Of a DNA stretch of 64,000 bases, positions 10,108-22,236 are shown in pieces. Both the position numbers and the translations under genes were made by a program. A model generated the notes under the pieces. The model was not told the DNA's origin and ran no database searches. It saw only the letters and a program-made list of their open reading frames with translations. This stretch comes from Utricularia gibba. Lineage: Eukaryota; Streptophyta; Magnoliopsida; Lamiales; Lentibulariaceae. Numbering within the stretch: position 1 is the first letter of the stretch; each line of letters opens with the position of its first letter. The stretch spans positions 62,001 through 126,000 of the forward strand of contig CM007990.1 of assembly GCA_002189035.1 (NCBI GenBank). Direction: 5' to 3'.

Positions 10108-12924
10108 CAGAAGCGGAAGCGCTATCAGAAACCCAATAAAACAAAAGCCCCTTTCAGAAGCTTCAAAAGATGAAGAAAATAGTTTCGGTTAATATGGTCG
10201 TGGAACTTAATAGGAATAGTAGATAAGGGGCAGTGTCTCAGTCCCTTAAAACTGAAGGAAAGAAACAGAGTCCCACAATTTGGTGACAGAAGAAGCTCTA
10301 GCAATAGACTATCTATCCATGAAGCTTCATTGCTATGCTATAAAGTCCTTTTTATCCCATCTAAAGGAAACAGTTGCCCACCGCATATTTCCTCTTTTCT
10401 TCACACCTGTAAGCAACCCCCCTTCTCCATGTCCCACATTCCCCGATGTTTACAGTGAAGACATTCCCTTTTTCACGCAAATTCTTGAGCCTCTGCACTG
10501 GCGGAGTTGGTCTGTTTAACTGAGGTAAAACTGTTGCGGTAGAAAACATGCACATCCCGACACAACATTGACGTATGATGGAACGGAAGAGTGAGGGAGG
10601 GCCTCAACAGTCAACATGACAATGGAAGAGAAATGTAGAAGCAAACGCAGGAGTTCTTCGACCCGACAAACGCCATTGTCTTCGCACATCGATGCGTTCC
10701 TACGATCTTCCGAACCACCCCACAGCAGCACCACCAACAACAACATCATTTCCTTCAGACCTAAAAAAGCTTCAATCTTTCCCGCGCCATCCTGTTCTTT
10801 AATCGATTTTACGATGGCTGCTTATGAGGTAGAGTATAAACAATGACAAAAACTGGATCTTTGCGAAACTATGTTCCCCATTTCCCCGATGGTGCAAGGA
10901 TTTAGTCAAATTCTCATCAATGCTGAAATTTACATTTGTGGGTGTTGTTTCTTTCACACCCCTACCCACATTGAATGAAGTTTGCGAGTCCATGGGACCA
11001 GTAGGTGAGGGGGGTTTCTCTTTTTTTTCAACACGTTTGTGGGTGGTGCTGCTTCTGTAACATTTGACTTCCAATGCATGATGAACAACGATTTCTTCAC
11101 ATGTCAGGCTTCACATTTACCAATGTATACTATATCAACCCGAGAAACCAAACTCCTCCTAAAATAAGATGATTTCCTTACATATATTTCTTTTGCTGTT
11201 TGGTAGAACAAGACCGGATTTGTGTGAGCATTGCCTGAATCAATTCACTGTGCTGTGGTCCAGTCTAAGAAACCAGATGTACGGAAAATTATTGCTACTA
11301 TTATTTTGTTCACGCACGCCTTGCCTTTACCTTGCCCTTTGCATCACACTGTTGCAGAATGCAATCACCGAGTCTGTGGTTTGGAATGATGCATCCTTTT
11401 GCCCCAACTCATTTAAGATTGTAAAGAATTAGATGGCGACATTTATTGCCCTATAGGCACTTGGTTTTACACCTCACGTAATGAGTAGTTCATCATAGAG
11501 AGAATGGCAATGGTGTGGTGCCCCCGCACCCCATAAGGACTTGGCCCGGCGGTGGCATAATAAGCCGGGCGCCCGCCAACCTGGAAATGAAAACAACGGA
11601 TCTCATCGCAATTTACCATCACAAACTGAGCTTTTTTGAGAAGAGAAAAAACCGTTTCATACGTCTTTTGAAATAGTGATCCAACTACACTAAACTTGAC
11701 GTATTGATGGACCATGGAATTATCTCCAGGTCCCCCGGTGAAGATATAATGAGTTTGAAGGGGGTGGCGTGGCGTGGCGTCGTCTTCTCGGTGATGCAGA
11801 AACCTTCATCATTCGATGCCTGGATCTGTCTGTCTTTATTGGCTCGCCCCCACCCTCCTCTACTAACGTTACAATGATGCCAAAAAACAAAGATGCATAC
11901 ATACATACAACTAAGCACAGCATCGATGACCTTCCTTCCTATGTTTTCACGTCGTTTAAGTCCCCCAATGATGGGTTTACGCTAAGTTGCTGCTAGTTGA
12001 GGATGCAATCATTGCGACCTGGATCCATCCTTGTCCCGTATGACTCGCTCATAACTTGGTGAAGCTGGCTGTTAAGTTGTATGCGGTAGAGAAACAACTC
12101 CATGTGCATTTGCACTGTGGACCAAAGGCGGCTTTAAAAGTCTGAAATCGTGACCAATGCGGAGGTAGAAATAGAAGCACTTGCCATGAAATGTGAACTC
12201 CAAGATGGGGTCCCAATTCGGAAATCCTTCATGTGAGCGAGCGAGCACTCACGGGGACGAAAGCTTGAATACAACTTACCTGCCAGCTTTCTGCTCCATC
12301 GTGCCTTTTGGGCGCTTTGGTCTACAAACAAGCCACATGATCATCCATCCAAATGGTCAACACTCACAGTGGTCCTTCCACGACTTTTCAGAACAACCGG
12401 AGCCCCTCTCTCTAAATCACACCAACACCGAAAAAGGTTTTAGCTATGCAGTCATTGCTGCGCCCGATGGGCACTAATGGGCTCTCGCTAAATGAGCCCA
12501 TCGGAGGGCTCAAGCCCATAACTCCAACAAAAAGTCCAAGTCCATTAACAACTTAGATGGCTGCGAACGAGTGCTAGGCTTGTGTGATAAAATATGTTTG
12601 GTTGATAATATAAATAAATTTATGATAAAAAATAAGAAATAATTTTCTATATTATAAAAATTTCTAATTTTTAATTTAATAAGTAAAAACATGTTAAGAG
12701 TATTCATTTTGAATGGGTTGATTTTAATGAAGATAAGGGCCGGTGGGGGCTTGTTGTGACCACGTGGCGGATTTACGGTGGTACTTTCCAGTGAATTTGT
12801 ATGGGAATCGTGTTTCGTTCTTCGCCGTTCCTGTTCGCAGGCTTCTTTCTATCTGAAGGATTTGTCGGAGGCAAGACAACCAGCTGGAGATCACTTGGGA
12901 TAACTGGACTTCAGTTCTTCTGCG
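10108..12924. other. Intergenic: ABCB1 promoter and DUF4079 upstream region
   Basis: I see no supported gene in 2.8 kb. Short open frames on both strands lack recognisable domains. One minus-strand frame near 11467-11580 follows a good acceptor-like site, but no partner exon could be found. An inverted repeat sits at 12464-12504, followed by a very AT-rich stretch at about 12580-12720. Confidence 0.5.
12464..12504. repeat. Nested inverted repeat with GGGC/GCCC arms
   Basis: CCGATGGGC (464-472) pairs with GCCCATCGG (496-504), and ATGGGCTC (477-484) pairs with GAGCCCAT (494-501), so two alternative hairpins share one right arm (coordinates plus 12000). It lies about 420 bp upstream of the DUF4079 start, next to an AT-rich tract. 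It may be a MITE-like remnant or a cluster of GGGC elements; I cannot tell which. Confidence 0.5.
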
Positions 12925-14181
12925 ATGGCTGTACAGATAAATGCATCTGCAGTTGCTCTGCTCCCAAGTGCTTATGTTTCTCCATGTAATCATGCTTGTC
13001 GACGGCGTTTCCCGTTTACAGGGGCAGCCGGAATGCCAGAAAGGGCTTTTTTGAAGTCTACATTTTCGGTGAAGAGCAACCGGAATACCGAAAATTTGGG
13101 AAGGGTTGAAGAGGAGATTTATGGAGCAGTGGGTGAAGAACCCTCCGCCGTGACGTCTCTGTATTCTTTCTCCCCCGTTTCATTACTTCTTTTTGGTGCT
13201 CTGCCTGGAGGTAAATCATGGATTCCCAGCACTCGTCTTGATCCCCATCGATTGGCTTATCCCAAATTTTTATGCACTTAAAAAATCTTGCAAGTTTTCA
13301 TGACTATCAGCTGGCACTTTGAGGACGATTTTCGGGCCATTCGTGGAGCTCGTCAAGTCCTGGGATCTCCCCGAGTGGCTGGTGCATTGGGGCCACCCCG
13401 GCAACATGGTGCATCACTTGTTTCTCCACGCAGTTTTGATAATCCGTGTTCCCTGCATTGCAACTTGCTTCTTCTGCAGGCCGTGGTGCTCTTTGCAATG
13501 GGAGGCTATGGAACTTATCTCGGTTTTCGTATACGTTTCTCCGATAACCCGGTGCGTAACAGTGATTATGTTGCTGTATGTTTCAACTTCAACAGAAGAA
13601 AAAGTTTGGTTGGTGGCGGTGTGTCGTAGGAGGAGAAGGCGATGGCAAGGGGTTTGCACCCGAAGCTGTTGGGAGGAATGTTCTTTTTCTTTGCCCTTGG
13701 AGCCACGGGAGGAATCACATCCCTTCTTACTTCCGATAAGCCTATCCTAGAAAGGTAGGCACATGCTGCTGTCGCAGTATCCTTCGCTATGTAAACTTCA
13801 GAGACCTTCAACATGCGGTGGAAGATAGATGTAACTGTAGGGACTGTTTATTGCAACGGCTCATTTATGACTGATTCTTTGTATCCTGTAGCCCTCATGC
13901 TGTTACTGGCTTCATCGGGCTGGCTCTTCTCACAATCCAGACTCTGTTGCCTGCATTCTTCCAGGTGCGCCTCGTTGACAACCAACGCTGCTGCTCTTCT
14001 TCTTTTGTCACCCAAATTGCATCAAAAGGATATATGTATATAATACTGCTGTAGATGAGCATCTCTTGTGCGGCAGGGCAATTCTGGGCTGAGAAATGTC
14101 CATGGAGTATTGGGGAGCGGAATCATGACTTTGTTCCTCCTCCACGCCCTTGTTGGACTCCAGCTGGGCTTAACTTACTAG
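12925..14181 (+). CDS. DUF4079 family plastid membrane protein
   Basis: Six exons (12925-13210, 13311-13408, 13480-13551, 13630-13754, 13892-13964, 14077-14181) join in phase to 252 aa. The first 60 or so residues are Ser/Arg-rich and poor in acids, as expected of a chloroplast transit peptide. Four to five hydrophobic segments follow, including GGMFFFFALGATGG, TGFIGLALLTIQTLLPAF and IMTLFLLHALVGLQLG. The FALGATGG block, PHAVTGFIGL and GLRNVHGVLGSG are typical of the DUF4079 family shared by cyanobacteria and plastids. Conserved histidines in the last two helices could bind a cofactor such as haem, but that is inference. The biochemical role is not established to my knowledge. Confidence 0.82.
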
Positions 14182-14369
14182 GCGCCGCGTCACCATCTCA
14201 TTCTCATGGTTTCGTCTTCTTTCGCATCTGTTCAAGACATGGAGGCTGTTTAGCCATCTTCGCAGATTCATTCACCCTGATTCCTATAAAGAGATTCACC
14301 CCCTAACTAAACGATTCAAAGTGTCACCTGAGATTCACAAAAACATGGTGTCTTGATCAACCAAACTCT

Positions 14370-14758
14370 AGTTACCCAGATTCCCACACGAACAAAGGAA
14401 GCCCCTGGCCTTCTGCTACTAGGCTCACCTATGCATCAACAGATCACCCAGATTATGTGGGGTTTAAAACTTGGCAGGCTGCAGACTTTCCAATGGGGGA
14501 TACCTACCGATTTCGCTATCCCCCTGAAGCTGGTTCCGGTTTGTTGCAAATTTGCATCTTCTGATCAAGGAGGTAGTCGATCTGAACAAGATGGCATTGG
14601 GACTCCACCTGACACACACCATAAATTTCCAGAACCCTGGAAGGGCGACTCGCAAATCAGATTTGATCATTGAGCTCAAGAAAATTTTAGAGCCGTTGAG
14701 CATTAAATACCACCTTCCGCCTCGGGAAGTGCACGTCAGATATCTCGTAGCACCATGA
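14370..14758 (+). pseudogene. Remnant of a class II MscS-like (MSL) mechanosensitive channel gene
   Basis: The frame 14528-14758 reads LIKEVVDLNKM, LTHTINFQN, RKSDLIIELKKIL and IKYHLPPREV. This resembles the last exon of MSL4-10-type channels: a segment with THT(I/M)NFQN, then a terminal (R/K)S(D/E)L-ELKKI-E-L-IKYHL-P-EV motif. In another frame just upstream, MGDTYRF and YPDS resemble the preceding YPNS and MGD(T/S)-(E/D)F motifs of the beta domain. A frame change separates them, and the gap to the neighbouring DUF4079 gene leaves no room for the rest of a channel. I therefore read it as a decayed 3' fragment. Homology is judged by eye and needs a search. Confidence 0.42.
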
Positions 14759-14916
14759 AATTAGGGGAAAAAAAAGCTTCTCTTATGACTCTGAGCCTAT
14801 TTTTTTCAAATTATGTATCAGCAGGTGATGTGCAAAACAAAATAAAAAATGGCCCAATCAACCATGTGTTGGAAGGGGGAAAAAAAAACCCACTATGACA
14901 TATTTACCTGCTGTAC

Positions 14917-17075
14917 TCAGTGTGTATGGAGCTTTGAAATCGTATCAAGTAGAAATCGTGTCTCTGTGGAAAAGTTCACCTTCTCTGCTTTGACAACTGT
15001 GACTTTCACTTTCTGCTCATCGCCATATAATTCCTCCTTGACCTTAAGCTTCATGACAAACTCGGTGAAAAGACAGTTTCTAATGATTTCACTAAATTTG
15101 CTATCTTCTTCTTCCTCGTATCTAAGCATGTACAACTCTTTGGCAGGGCGTCCTATAATCTCCTCACCAGTTTCTTGGAAAGCAGTTACCCATGTCAATC
15201 CTGTGTGATCCTGAACCTGTATCTGAAGAAGGTATCTGTAGTCACACTCCTCGAGTTCTTGATTACACCTATCACAGAGCCACTTTGAGTTGCCTGACTT
15301 CGTCACTTTCTTGTTGCATCGTTTGTCACCAATCATCAAAGGGCAAGCTGTGTAACAGAAGGTGTCTGTTTTAATGAACGATATGGTTGCCTTGACTATA
15401 ATCCAATCCGCTCTCTCTGACCTCCCAAGGCCTTCATCCTTAATCTGTGCTAAGCTCTTACGTACCTCGTTATTGATTCCTCCAGGCATGATGTCTCTGG
15501 ATATAGAATGACACGCAGCATCTTTTCCAACTTGGTGAAACCAATCCCTCAGGCTGCTAGCCTCGGGAAATTCAGGATTTATGAACAACTGAGTGGAGGA
15601 TATGGCACTAATAGTCTTCCCACTGAAGTCATTAACCATTCCAGCTTTAACGGCTAGGATAGGAAAGCTTCCTGTTTCAATTATTTCTTGCAAAGTCGTG
15701 CCTTCTCTATTACAAAAGTCTCCCCATAATGTGAGCTCAACACTTCGCTCAGATTGGTCCTTCAAAATCAGAATTCTCCTCTGCGTTTCCAATCCATTTT
15801 TTCTCAGGACAGGAACAGATGGATTGACAGTTATCACAACACCAATTACATCCAGTATGGATTTACTTGCAGCATGTTCAATTTCTCCAATTGTTTTAAA
15901 CGTAAACTGCTGCCTTGGAATTGAAGCATCTTCATCTGTACACGGCTCCACCAATGATGCGGCTTCCAAAAGAATCTCCCACTCATTCTTCAGGTGGTTA
16001 AAGTTCTTCTGAGAAGGTTTCAAGCTACCCTTTGAGATTACATACACTTTTCCGACTTCAATAACGCCATAAAAGCGGTCAACCACAGAATTGAAGCAGG
16101 TTGCCCTGATTTCCCCTCCATCTGAATCTAACAAATCAAAAGAGAATACTTTCCCATCACCTCTTGCATTGTTATAGCGACGTATATCTCCTTTTGCTGT
16201 AACTCTTGCCTTGATGGCCCAACGTCCTTGATAAGGATTCAAAGCAGCAATTGGGATGATACGCGCGGGAGCCTCATTCTTCATGATTGCTCCACGATTT
16301 TTATAATTTGGAGGTGGTTGATATGGCGGTTGAGCAGTCGCAGGGAAACCTTGGATGCCAGTTTCAGCATTTCGGGAACTTGCAGCTTTGCCATTGCTAA
16401 AATTTGTCTTCCCTGAACCTGGAGCCACAAAACTGTTCTTGCCAATATGAGGTGTGAACCCAGAGGCCGTAGCAGGCACTGGCTTCTGTGGCACTGCATC
16501 ACATTCAACTAGCATATCTGGTTTCCCAATTATATCACAATCTTGAATTATTGTCTCCATGTTTAGCACCACAATAATCCTACAAGCACAAACATATCAC
16601 CTAAGCCACTTAGAAACAAACTCCGAAAGAGATCAGTAAAATTGAACTCTATCCCTCAATCGAAAAGAAAAGTACACGGATTTCTCAAGAATTTCTCGCA
16701 GATTCAGTTATAGACATCCATATTAACCTGCTAACTCCTAAAATCGTACGTCCTAGACAGATTCTGACCGAGTCAAAATTGTAGAAATCGGAAGCAAAAG
16801 AAAAGATTGGCTTACTTGCGGTTCTGGACGGTGCTGCAAATGTAATCGATGAGCTGAATTACGGATCCCTTCCGGACGCTTCCAGTCTTGACACGATCAT
16901 TGAGTTGCGTCGCAAGCATGGCATGCTGAGTGGCCACGGAATCCGAGAGGAGGAAGCGATAGCGTTCCTGCGTGGATCCTATGAGCTTGATGTCCACCAC
17001 CTGGACAAGTGGCTTGGAGTTGACATCACCGGCGTTGATCGCCGGAATGGCGTTCGTCGTCAGTTTGATCGACAT
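14917..17075 (-). CDS. RPA1: Replication protein A 70-kDa subunit (RPA1)
   Basis: Two exons (17075-16816 and 16579-14917) join to 640 aa, the usual length of plant RPA1A-type subunits. An N-terminal OB fold (about 1-105) is followed by a Gly/Pro/Ser linker, two central ssDNA-binding OB folds (start at ARIIPIAALNPYQGRW, about residue 190) and a C-terminal OB fold. The last contains the four-cysteine zinc ribbon (CPLMIGDKRC ... CDRC, about 499-525). RPA1 is the large subunit of the heterotrimer that coats single-stranded DNA in replication, repair and meiotic recombination. One intron only, right after the N-terminal domain. An E2F-like site lies 129 bp upstream of the start. I cannot tell RPA1A from other paralogues with certainty. 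Confidence 0.95.
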
Positions 17076-18004
17076 TTGTTCGTCGTCACCTGAATTGTCC
17101 CCGGGAGGCCTTGCTCAAGAAAACATATTTTAGTTTGCTACCGATGCGGCTCATTAATGATTTTCTATTTGGGTGGTGCCTCGGCCCATTAATTATTTTC
17201 TATTTTCGCGGTTGGCCCGGCCCAATTTCATTTCGTACGAGACGAGGGAATTATGTGTTAATCCTGATTTGCACCAAATAATTAATTAATGATTGAGAAT
17301 GATTAGTTGAATCAATCAGTTAGGAGTCACTGGTTTATGACATCATGACATTGCTTTCTGAGGTTTGGGTGTTCAAGTGTCCTCCTCACCCACCCAAAAC
17401 TTTGAATGTTCCATATTTCCTTGTCGGTGTCGAACCAAGTAGCAGCCAGCCATGTTGCTGACACGTAGCTCGACCGGGGATCGCGGGTTTCCAGGCTAGT
17501 GAGGCCTCCACGCTCTAATCCGAAAGTAGCAGACAGGGAGAAGAAATTTGGTTGGAGAAGAAAAAAGCGAGTGAGGATAAATACAAAGAAATGTGTGTCG
17601 CCAAAGTGCTCGTTGTGCAAGAGCTTTCGGCGTCCCTGAAATTGAGATGCCACGTTGAGTGATGATTATCAGGGATCTTCGATGATTAGTGGGGCATGTG
17701 GGGAGGCAACCCTGAGACACATCAAATCATATACTGTAGCCTGCCACAACACATCCTTCTGTGGAAGATAATGCATTTTTTTTTAATAAACCCGTATGCG
17801 CATATGCTTATATGCATACCGACTTCACGCTCTAGACAATACATAATCTGAAAACGTTGTGCGAGATAGCCTTCGCTTGTTTTGTCTGTGTGGTGGGATC
17901 CCCAGCAATGCACCTGTCCTCCTATTCCTCTACTGTTTATTTATAGCCAGGGACATGACACTCAACCAGTTGGCAGTTTCGTGCTGAACGAACACTCATT
18001 CTTC
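17076..18004. promoter_or_regulatory. Divergent RPA1/XTH intergenic region
   Basis: This 929-bp head-to-head interval has no supported coding region. The RPA1 side has GGCCCA at about 17182-17188 and 17219-17224 and the E2F-like site. The XTH side has a TATA-like TATTTATA at 17938-17945, 60 bp before the XTH ATG. Confidence 0.5.
17204..17211. promoter_or_regulatory. E2F-like site upstream of RPA1
   Basis: TTTCGCGG matches the plant E2F consensus WTTSSCSS and lies 129 bp upstream of the RPA1 ATG. GGCCCA elements flank it on both sides. RPA genes are known E2F targets at the G1/S transition, so gene identity and motif agree. Binding is not shown. Confidence 0.5.
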
Positions 18005-19272
18005 ATGGCTGCAACCCTTTTTGTTGCTACTTGTATGTTCATTGTTTTGTCAGCCGCTGCAGATCAGCCACCGTCGCCGGGCGTCTACCTCAGTGGCCGC
18101 TTCCCCTCACGCAGTTTTGACGGCGCGTTTAGGAACCTCTGGGGATCAAGTCATCAGAGAGTTGATAGTAATGGCCTCACTATCTGGCTCGACCGGACCT
18201 CAGGTTTCATTATGCGCATCCCTTCACCCATTACTCTCTCTAACTCTAGGAGTTCGGGGTGCCCTGAATATTTTCGTCTGGTGTCAAAACTAAACGACTT
18301 TGTTACTATAGGAAGCGGGTTCAAGTCGTTGCAGCCGTTTCAGTCCGGGTACTTCGGAGCATCCATCAAGCTCCAGTCGGGTTACACTGCCGGAGTCATC
18401 ACAACTTTATATGTGAGATTCATGCAACCAAGATTCATTACCCTAACAAGTAACATACATTCCAGCTTAAAGGTACATTTTGTGTAGCTATCGAACAACC
18501 AAGATTACCCGGGAAACCATGACGAGATCGACATCGAGTTCCTGGGTACCACATTCGGAGAACCCTACACGCTTCAGACGAATATCTATGTACAAGGCAG
18601 CGGGGATGGAAGGCTGATCGGGAGAGAAATGAGATACCATCTCTGGTTCGATCCCACACAAGACTTCCATCGTTATTCCATTCTGTGGACTCCCAACGAA
18701 ATCATGTAACCCTCTCTCCCTCTCTCTTTCGTTGCTGCATATAACATGCAGAAGAGTGTGTGTTAGGTAGAATTTCGTATTCCTCATGGCATGCTAGCTA
18801 TATTTTCCAACATTTGGATTGCAATAGACGATCAAAGAGTGGTGCAGTGCAGTATAAGTATAACCTTCTCGCATTTTCATACTGTGGGATAAATGCATTC
18901 AGATTCTTCGTGGATGATGTGCCCATACGAAGTTACCCTAAGAAGATTAGTTCAACATTTCCTCAAAGGCCAATGTGGGTGTACGGATCCATATGGGATG
19001 CGTCCTCATGGGCCACCGACAACGGCAGATACAAGGCCGACTACCAGTACGAGCCATTCGTTGCCAACTTCAAGGATTTCAAGGTGAGTGGCTGCAGCAG
19101 CGGCAGTGTTGGAGGGGTATGCCGCCCCGATTCCGTGTCCCCGTCCCCCTCCGGCGGCCTTACGGGGCAGCAGAGGGCCGCAATGCAATGGGCCAGCCGG
19201 TATATGGTATATGATTATTGCAGGGACAATTCAAAGGACCATTCGCTGACGCCAGAATGTGGCTCGCGTTGA
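18005..19272 (+). CDS. Xyloglucan endotransglucosylase/hydrolase, XTH31/32 type (group III)
   Basis: Four exons (18005-18203, 18312-18412, 18488-18705, 18903-19272) join to 295 aa. Residues 1-20 form a signal peptide. The GH16 catalytic motif [11 protein letters not shown] (about 111-121) has all three acidic residues. IWDASSWAT, the FVDDVPIR block and the C-terminal XET_C region ending in DHSLTPEC are all present. PTQDF and [14 protein letters not shown] and the [22 protein letters not shown] context are those of XTH31/32. Family enzymes act in the cell wall, cutting xyloglucan and rejoining or hydrolysing it; group IIIA members tend to hydrolysis. No frame break. An exact orthologue call would need a tree. 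Confidence 0.92.
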
Positions 19273-20315
19273 TTTCTTCAATGTTGTGGTGCTGCTGCAA
19301 GTGTCGGCAAGCGACACTTTATCTGCTACCGGTTGATTCCCTATTTTGTGCTGCTTTTGTCAACCCCCTCTCCATACCTCTTTCACATGTACCTGCTTTA
19401 TTCTGTACGAACGGTGTGAGCTCTTGTGCTTTTCCAACAGTGTCCTCCTTTCCCCAACATTTTTCACTTCAATGCATGGGGACCCATTCACGATTAATAA
19501 TGGTATGAATATTTTATCACATTGCTACATTGGAAACCAGTCTATGCCGAGCACAACCCATGTAGACTCTTCCATGAACAAACAAGAAAACCTTCATCGT
19601 CATCTATATCACAACCTGAGTAGAGAACACTGCCAAGATATGCATTCAAGAAAAGGGAAATACAATACTCCTTTCTCCTGCTGCTGCTGCTGCTGCTGCT
19701 GATAAAGATCATGGAGAGTCGTCATGTTGGATGCTGGACGTCAGCATGGCTCATTATCCTCATGTTGGCAAGAAGAAGACGGCACGTTGGGATAGTAGGG
19801 CTGGGTTTCCCTTCCTTGCAGTGTCGATAGCTATCCAAATGACAATAGTACACCCAATAACTTATCCGACTGAAAAATCATATCAACTCAATGATATCCA
19901 CATTATTTATTTATTCATTATTTGAAAAAGACACCAAATGTGCGGATTCTTTGCCGTGTGTCACACATGTATCATCAACAATTGGAGCACAACCTTACTT
20001 AGCCCACCTTCTCTTCTTTTTTTAATGGACAATGATGCTGCGTTATATACACGTCTGTCGATGTGGGCCCCATGGTCAGCCCAAAGGTCTAATTTGAGCC
20101 CAATACTGGGTAATCGTGTTGGCGGTTCGGCCCATTTGTAAGCTGTCCCCTCTTGGCTCCCTTTTTTCTGGCGTGTGCTTGCAGACGACAACTGCGATCG
20201 ACCAGGTTCTTAGCCTCGGCTCCCCAATTTTCCTTGTGGTTCCGTTATCTTCGATTCGTGAGTGTTAAAAGGTAAGCCGCATCGTTTAATTCTGAAAAGG
20301 CGATTTCTCGTCGGC
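19273..20315. other. Intergenic: XTH 3' flank and ZNHIT2 promoter
   Basis: No gene supported. A CTG trinucleotide run spans about 19678-19702. GGGCCC and GCCCA/GGCCCA elements occur at about 20065-20140 upstream of ZNHIT2. Confidence 0.5.
19678..19702. repeat. (CTG)8 microsatellite
   Basis: Eight uninterrupted CTG units lie in non-coding DNA between XTH and ZNHIT2. Confidence 0.9.
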
Positions 20316-22236
20316 ATGTCGGACATTCCTTTTAGTAGTTCGGAGACGCCATCGAAGTCGGCGGATTTCAAACCTGGAATTCGGGTAGTATGCCGAGTGT
20401 AAGTTCTCTCTACTTGATTCCATATGGTCTATGTGCCAATCGCTGTGGATTTATTGATTCAGGAACGAATAAATGCTCTTTATCGTGCTGCAGTTGTGAA
20501 AAGCAGTTTTCTCAATATACATGCCCGCGGTGCAACATACGGTATTGTTCTCTGCATTGCTACAAGGTGCGACCCATGTTTGCAGCTCCTCTTTTTTTTC
20601 GTTGGTCCAAGTTAGTCGCATATCGTGTGATATTTCAGCTTGATGATATTTGGGTGATGCTATGCAGTCACATAGTCTCCGTTGCACTGAATCTTTTATG
20701 AGAGAGAATGTTATGGGAGAGCTGCAACATATGCAACCTGACGAAGGAGGTAGACTCAGAATGATGGACATACTAAAACGGCTCCACGAGCAGGAGGAAA
20801 CAGATAACTTTGATGAAGAGGGTATGATGATCATTACATTTCAATTAAGATTATCATTTACGTGTGTTTGTTATAAATGGATATTGTTTCTATTAATCTT
20901 ATTCATTCCTATTTCAGAGTCATCAATTTCGGAGGAAATCATTCAGAAGCTCCTTTCAGGTGTGCCACATTTCAAGATTTGATCGTGTCTGGTTTTGGGA
21001 TGATGTGTTTTAACTTCGGTTTTCATTACTCTTGCAGGTACCTTGATAAGCTTCGATGACTTGTCTATTGAAGAAAAGAAACGTTTCAACAGGGCTGTTG
21101 CCACTGGAGAACTAAGCAGGTTGATTGCACCTTGGGATCCTTGGTGGTTAAAGCCGTCAGCAAGACACATATCTCTTAGTGGGGATGGAACACAACTAGT
21201 CCAACCACTTGAGCTTAGTGGATCATCAGAAAATAATATCAAAAGTGATCAGTTGCATGAAATGCCTTTGGGGCCGGAAACACCATTACCATCAGTTGGG
21301 AAACTCACGTCCACAGCTCCTTCACCATTCTTGTCAATCCATCTCATCGACATCATCTATAGCTACTGCTTCACCCTTCGTCTCTACAATGGAGACTGGA
21401 AGGCAGATGCCTTGGAAGCATGCTCCGTTTTTTTGAGTATATCTTCACTGTTGGGCGAAGGTTCGCTGCCAGAGAGTGTGCAGGAAGCCTTGCTGAATTG
21501 CTTGGAGCACACATGTTCTCCGGCTTACAGGCAGATTGGTGGCTTACACTTGGGGTTAAGACTTGTGGATGACGCTATCCATATTCTTCATCTCGGAGGT
21601 GCTGCTTTGGTTTGTTTGCTCTGTGATCTGCAGAGAATGATTCAGACTGCAGAGAGGGAATTAAAGTTGGAGAGAAGACGTCAAACGAGGATGGTGGGAT
21701 CCAGGAGTAAGCTCAAGTGTGCAGTTCGGAAAGTTTATTTCTTCACGTGTTGGGTTCATGAGCAGCCGTCCGATTTATGGCCTTCGTTAGCAGCCATTGT
21801 TAAGGCTGAGAAAGCTTCACTGTCAGAACACAGTAACAAGAATATCTTGGGATCGGCACACAAAACTTACACGAGAGGGAAGCCTATGATTACAGAGGTA
21901 CAGCTGCTGTCGTCTTTCCCCATGTTCCATACATTTGTCGGCCATGAGATATCATGCATCGGTTTTTGCAATACAGGTGTAAGGCGCGGTTGGGCCAAGG
22001 GCCAAATTCATCAACTGATTTACAAATCCACCAGTTTCTTGCATTAACCTGTTGCGGTAAGGCGTAGTGAAACAATGATCATCTACATGACCGAGGGCAA
22101 ACATTAGGCTACTGTTTCACGAGCAGCAGTCAAATATCTCCATTCGCTTCTGTTTCAGGATGTTCTTCTTTACAGCGGACCCTTCATCGGGAAGCGTAGG
22201 CACCTCCATTATCTATGTTCAGGAAAAATGTATTGA
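20316..22236 (+). CDS. ZNHIT2: HIT-type zinc-finger protein ZNHIT2
   Basis: Six exons (20316-20398, 20494-20566, 20668-20821, 20918-20959, 21038-21897, 22159-22236) join in phase to 429 aa. The N-terminal zf-HIT domain reads CRVCEKQFSQYTCPRC, YCSLHCYKSHSLRC (about residues 26-58), with the full set of Cys/His ligands. The rest is the helical region seen in ZNHIT2, with APWDPWW and IHLIDIIYSYCFTLRLYNGDW. ZNHIT2 links the R2TP chaperone complex to U5 snRNP assembly in animals; the plant role is inferred. The final 26-codon exon is supported by splice sites and phase rather than by a motif I recognise. Confidence 0.85.

Noticed and set aside
10616-10846. Plus-strand frame of 76 codons near the ABCB1 promoter
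   Set aside because: No recognisable domain and no splice partner; Ser/Thr-rich low complexity.
11467-11583. Minus-strand frame after an acceptor-like site, Gly/Tyr-rich
   Set aside because: No partner exon, no domain and no start could be found upstream; not enough to call a gene.
14552-14758. Intact short MSL-like gene
   Set aside because: It starts with TTG, lacks all membrane helices and has an upstream in-frame stop; it is only a fragment.
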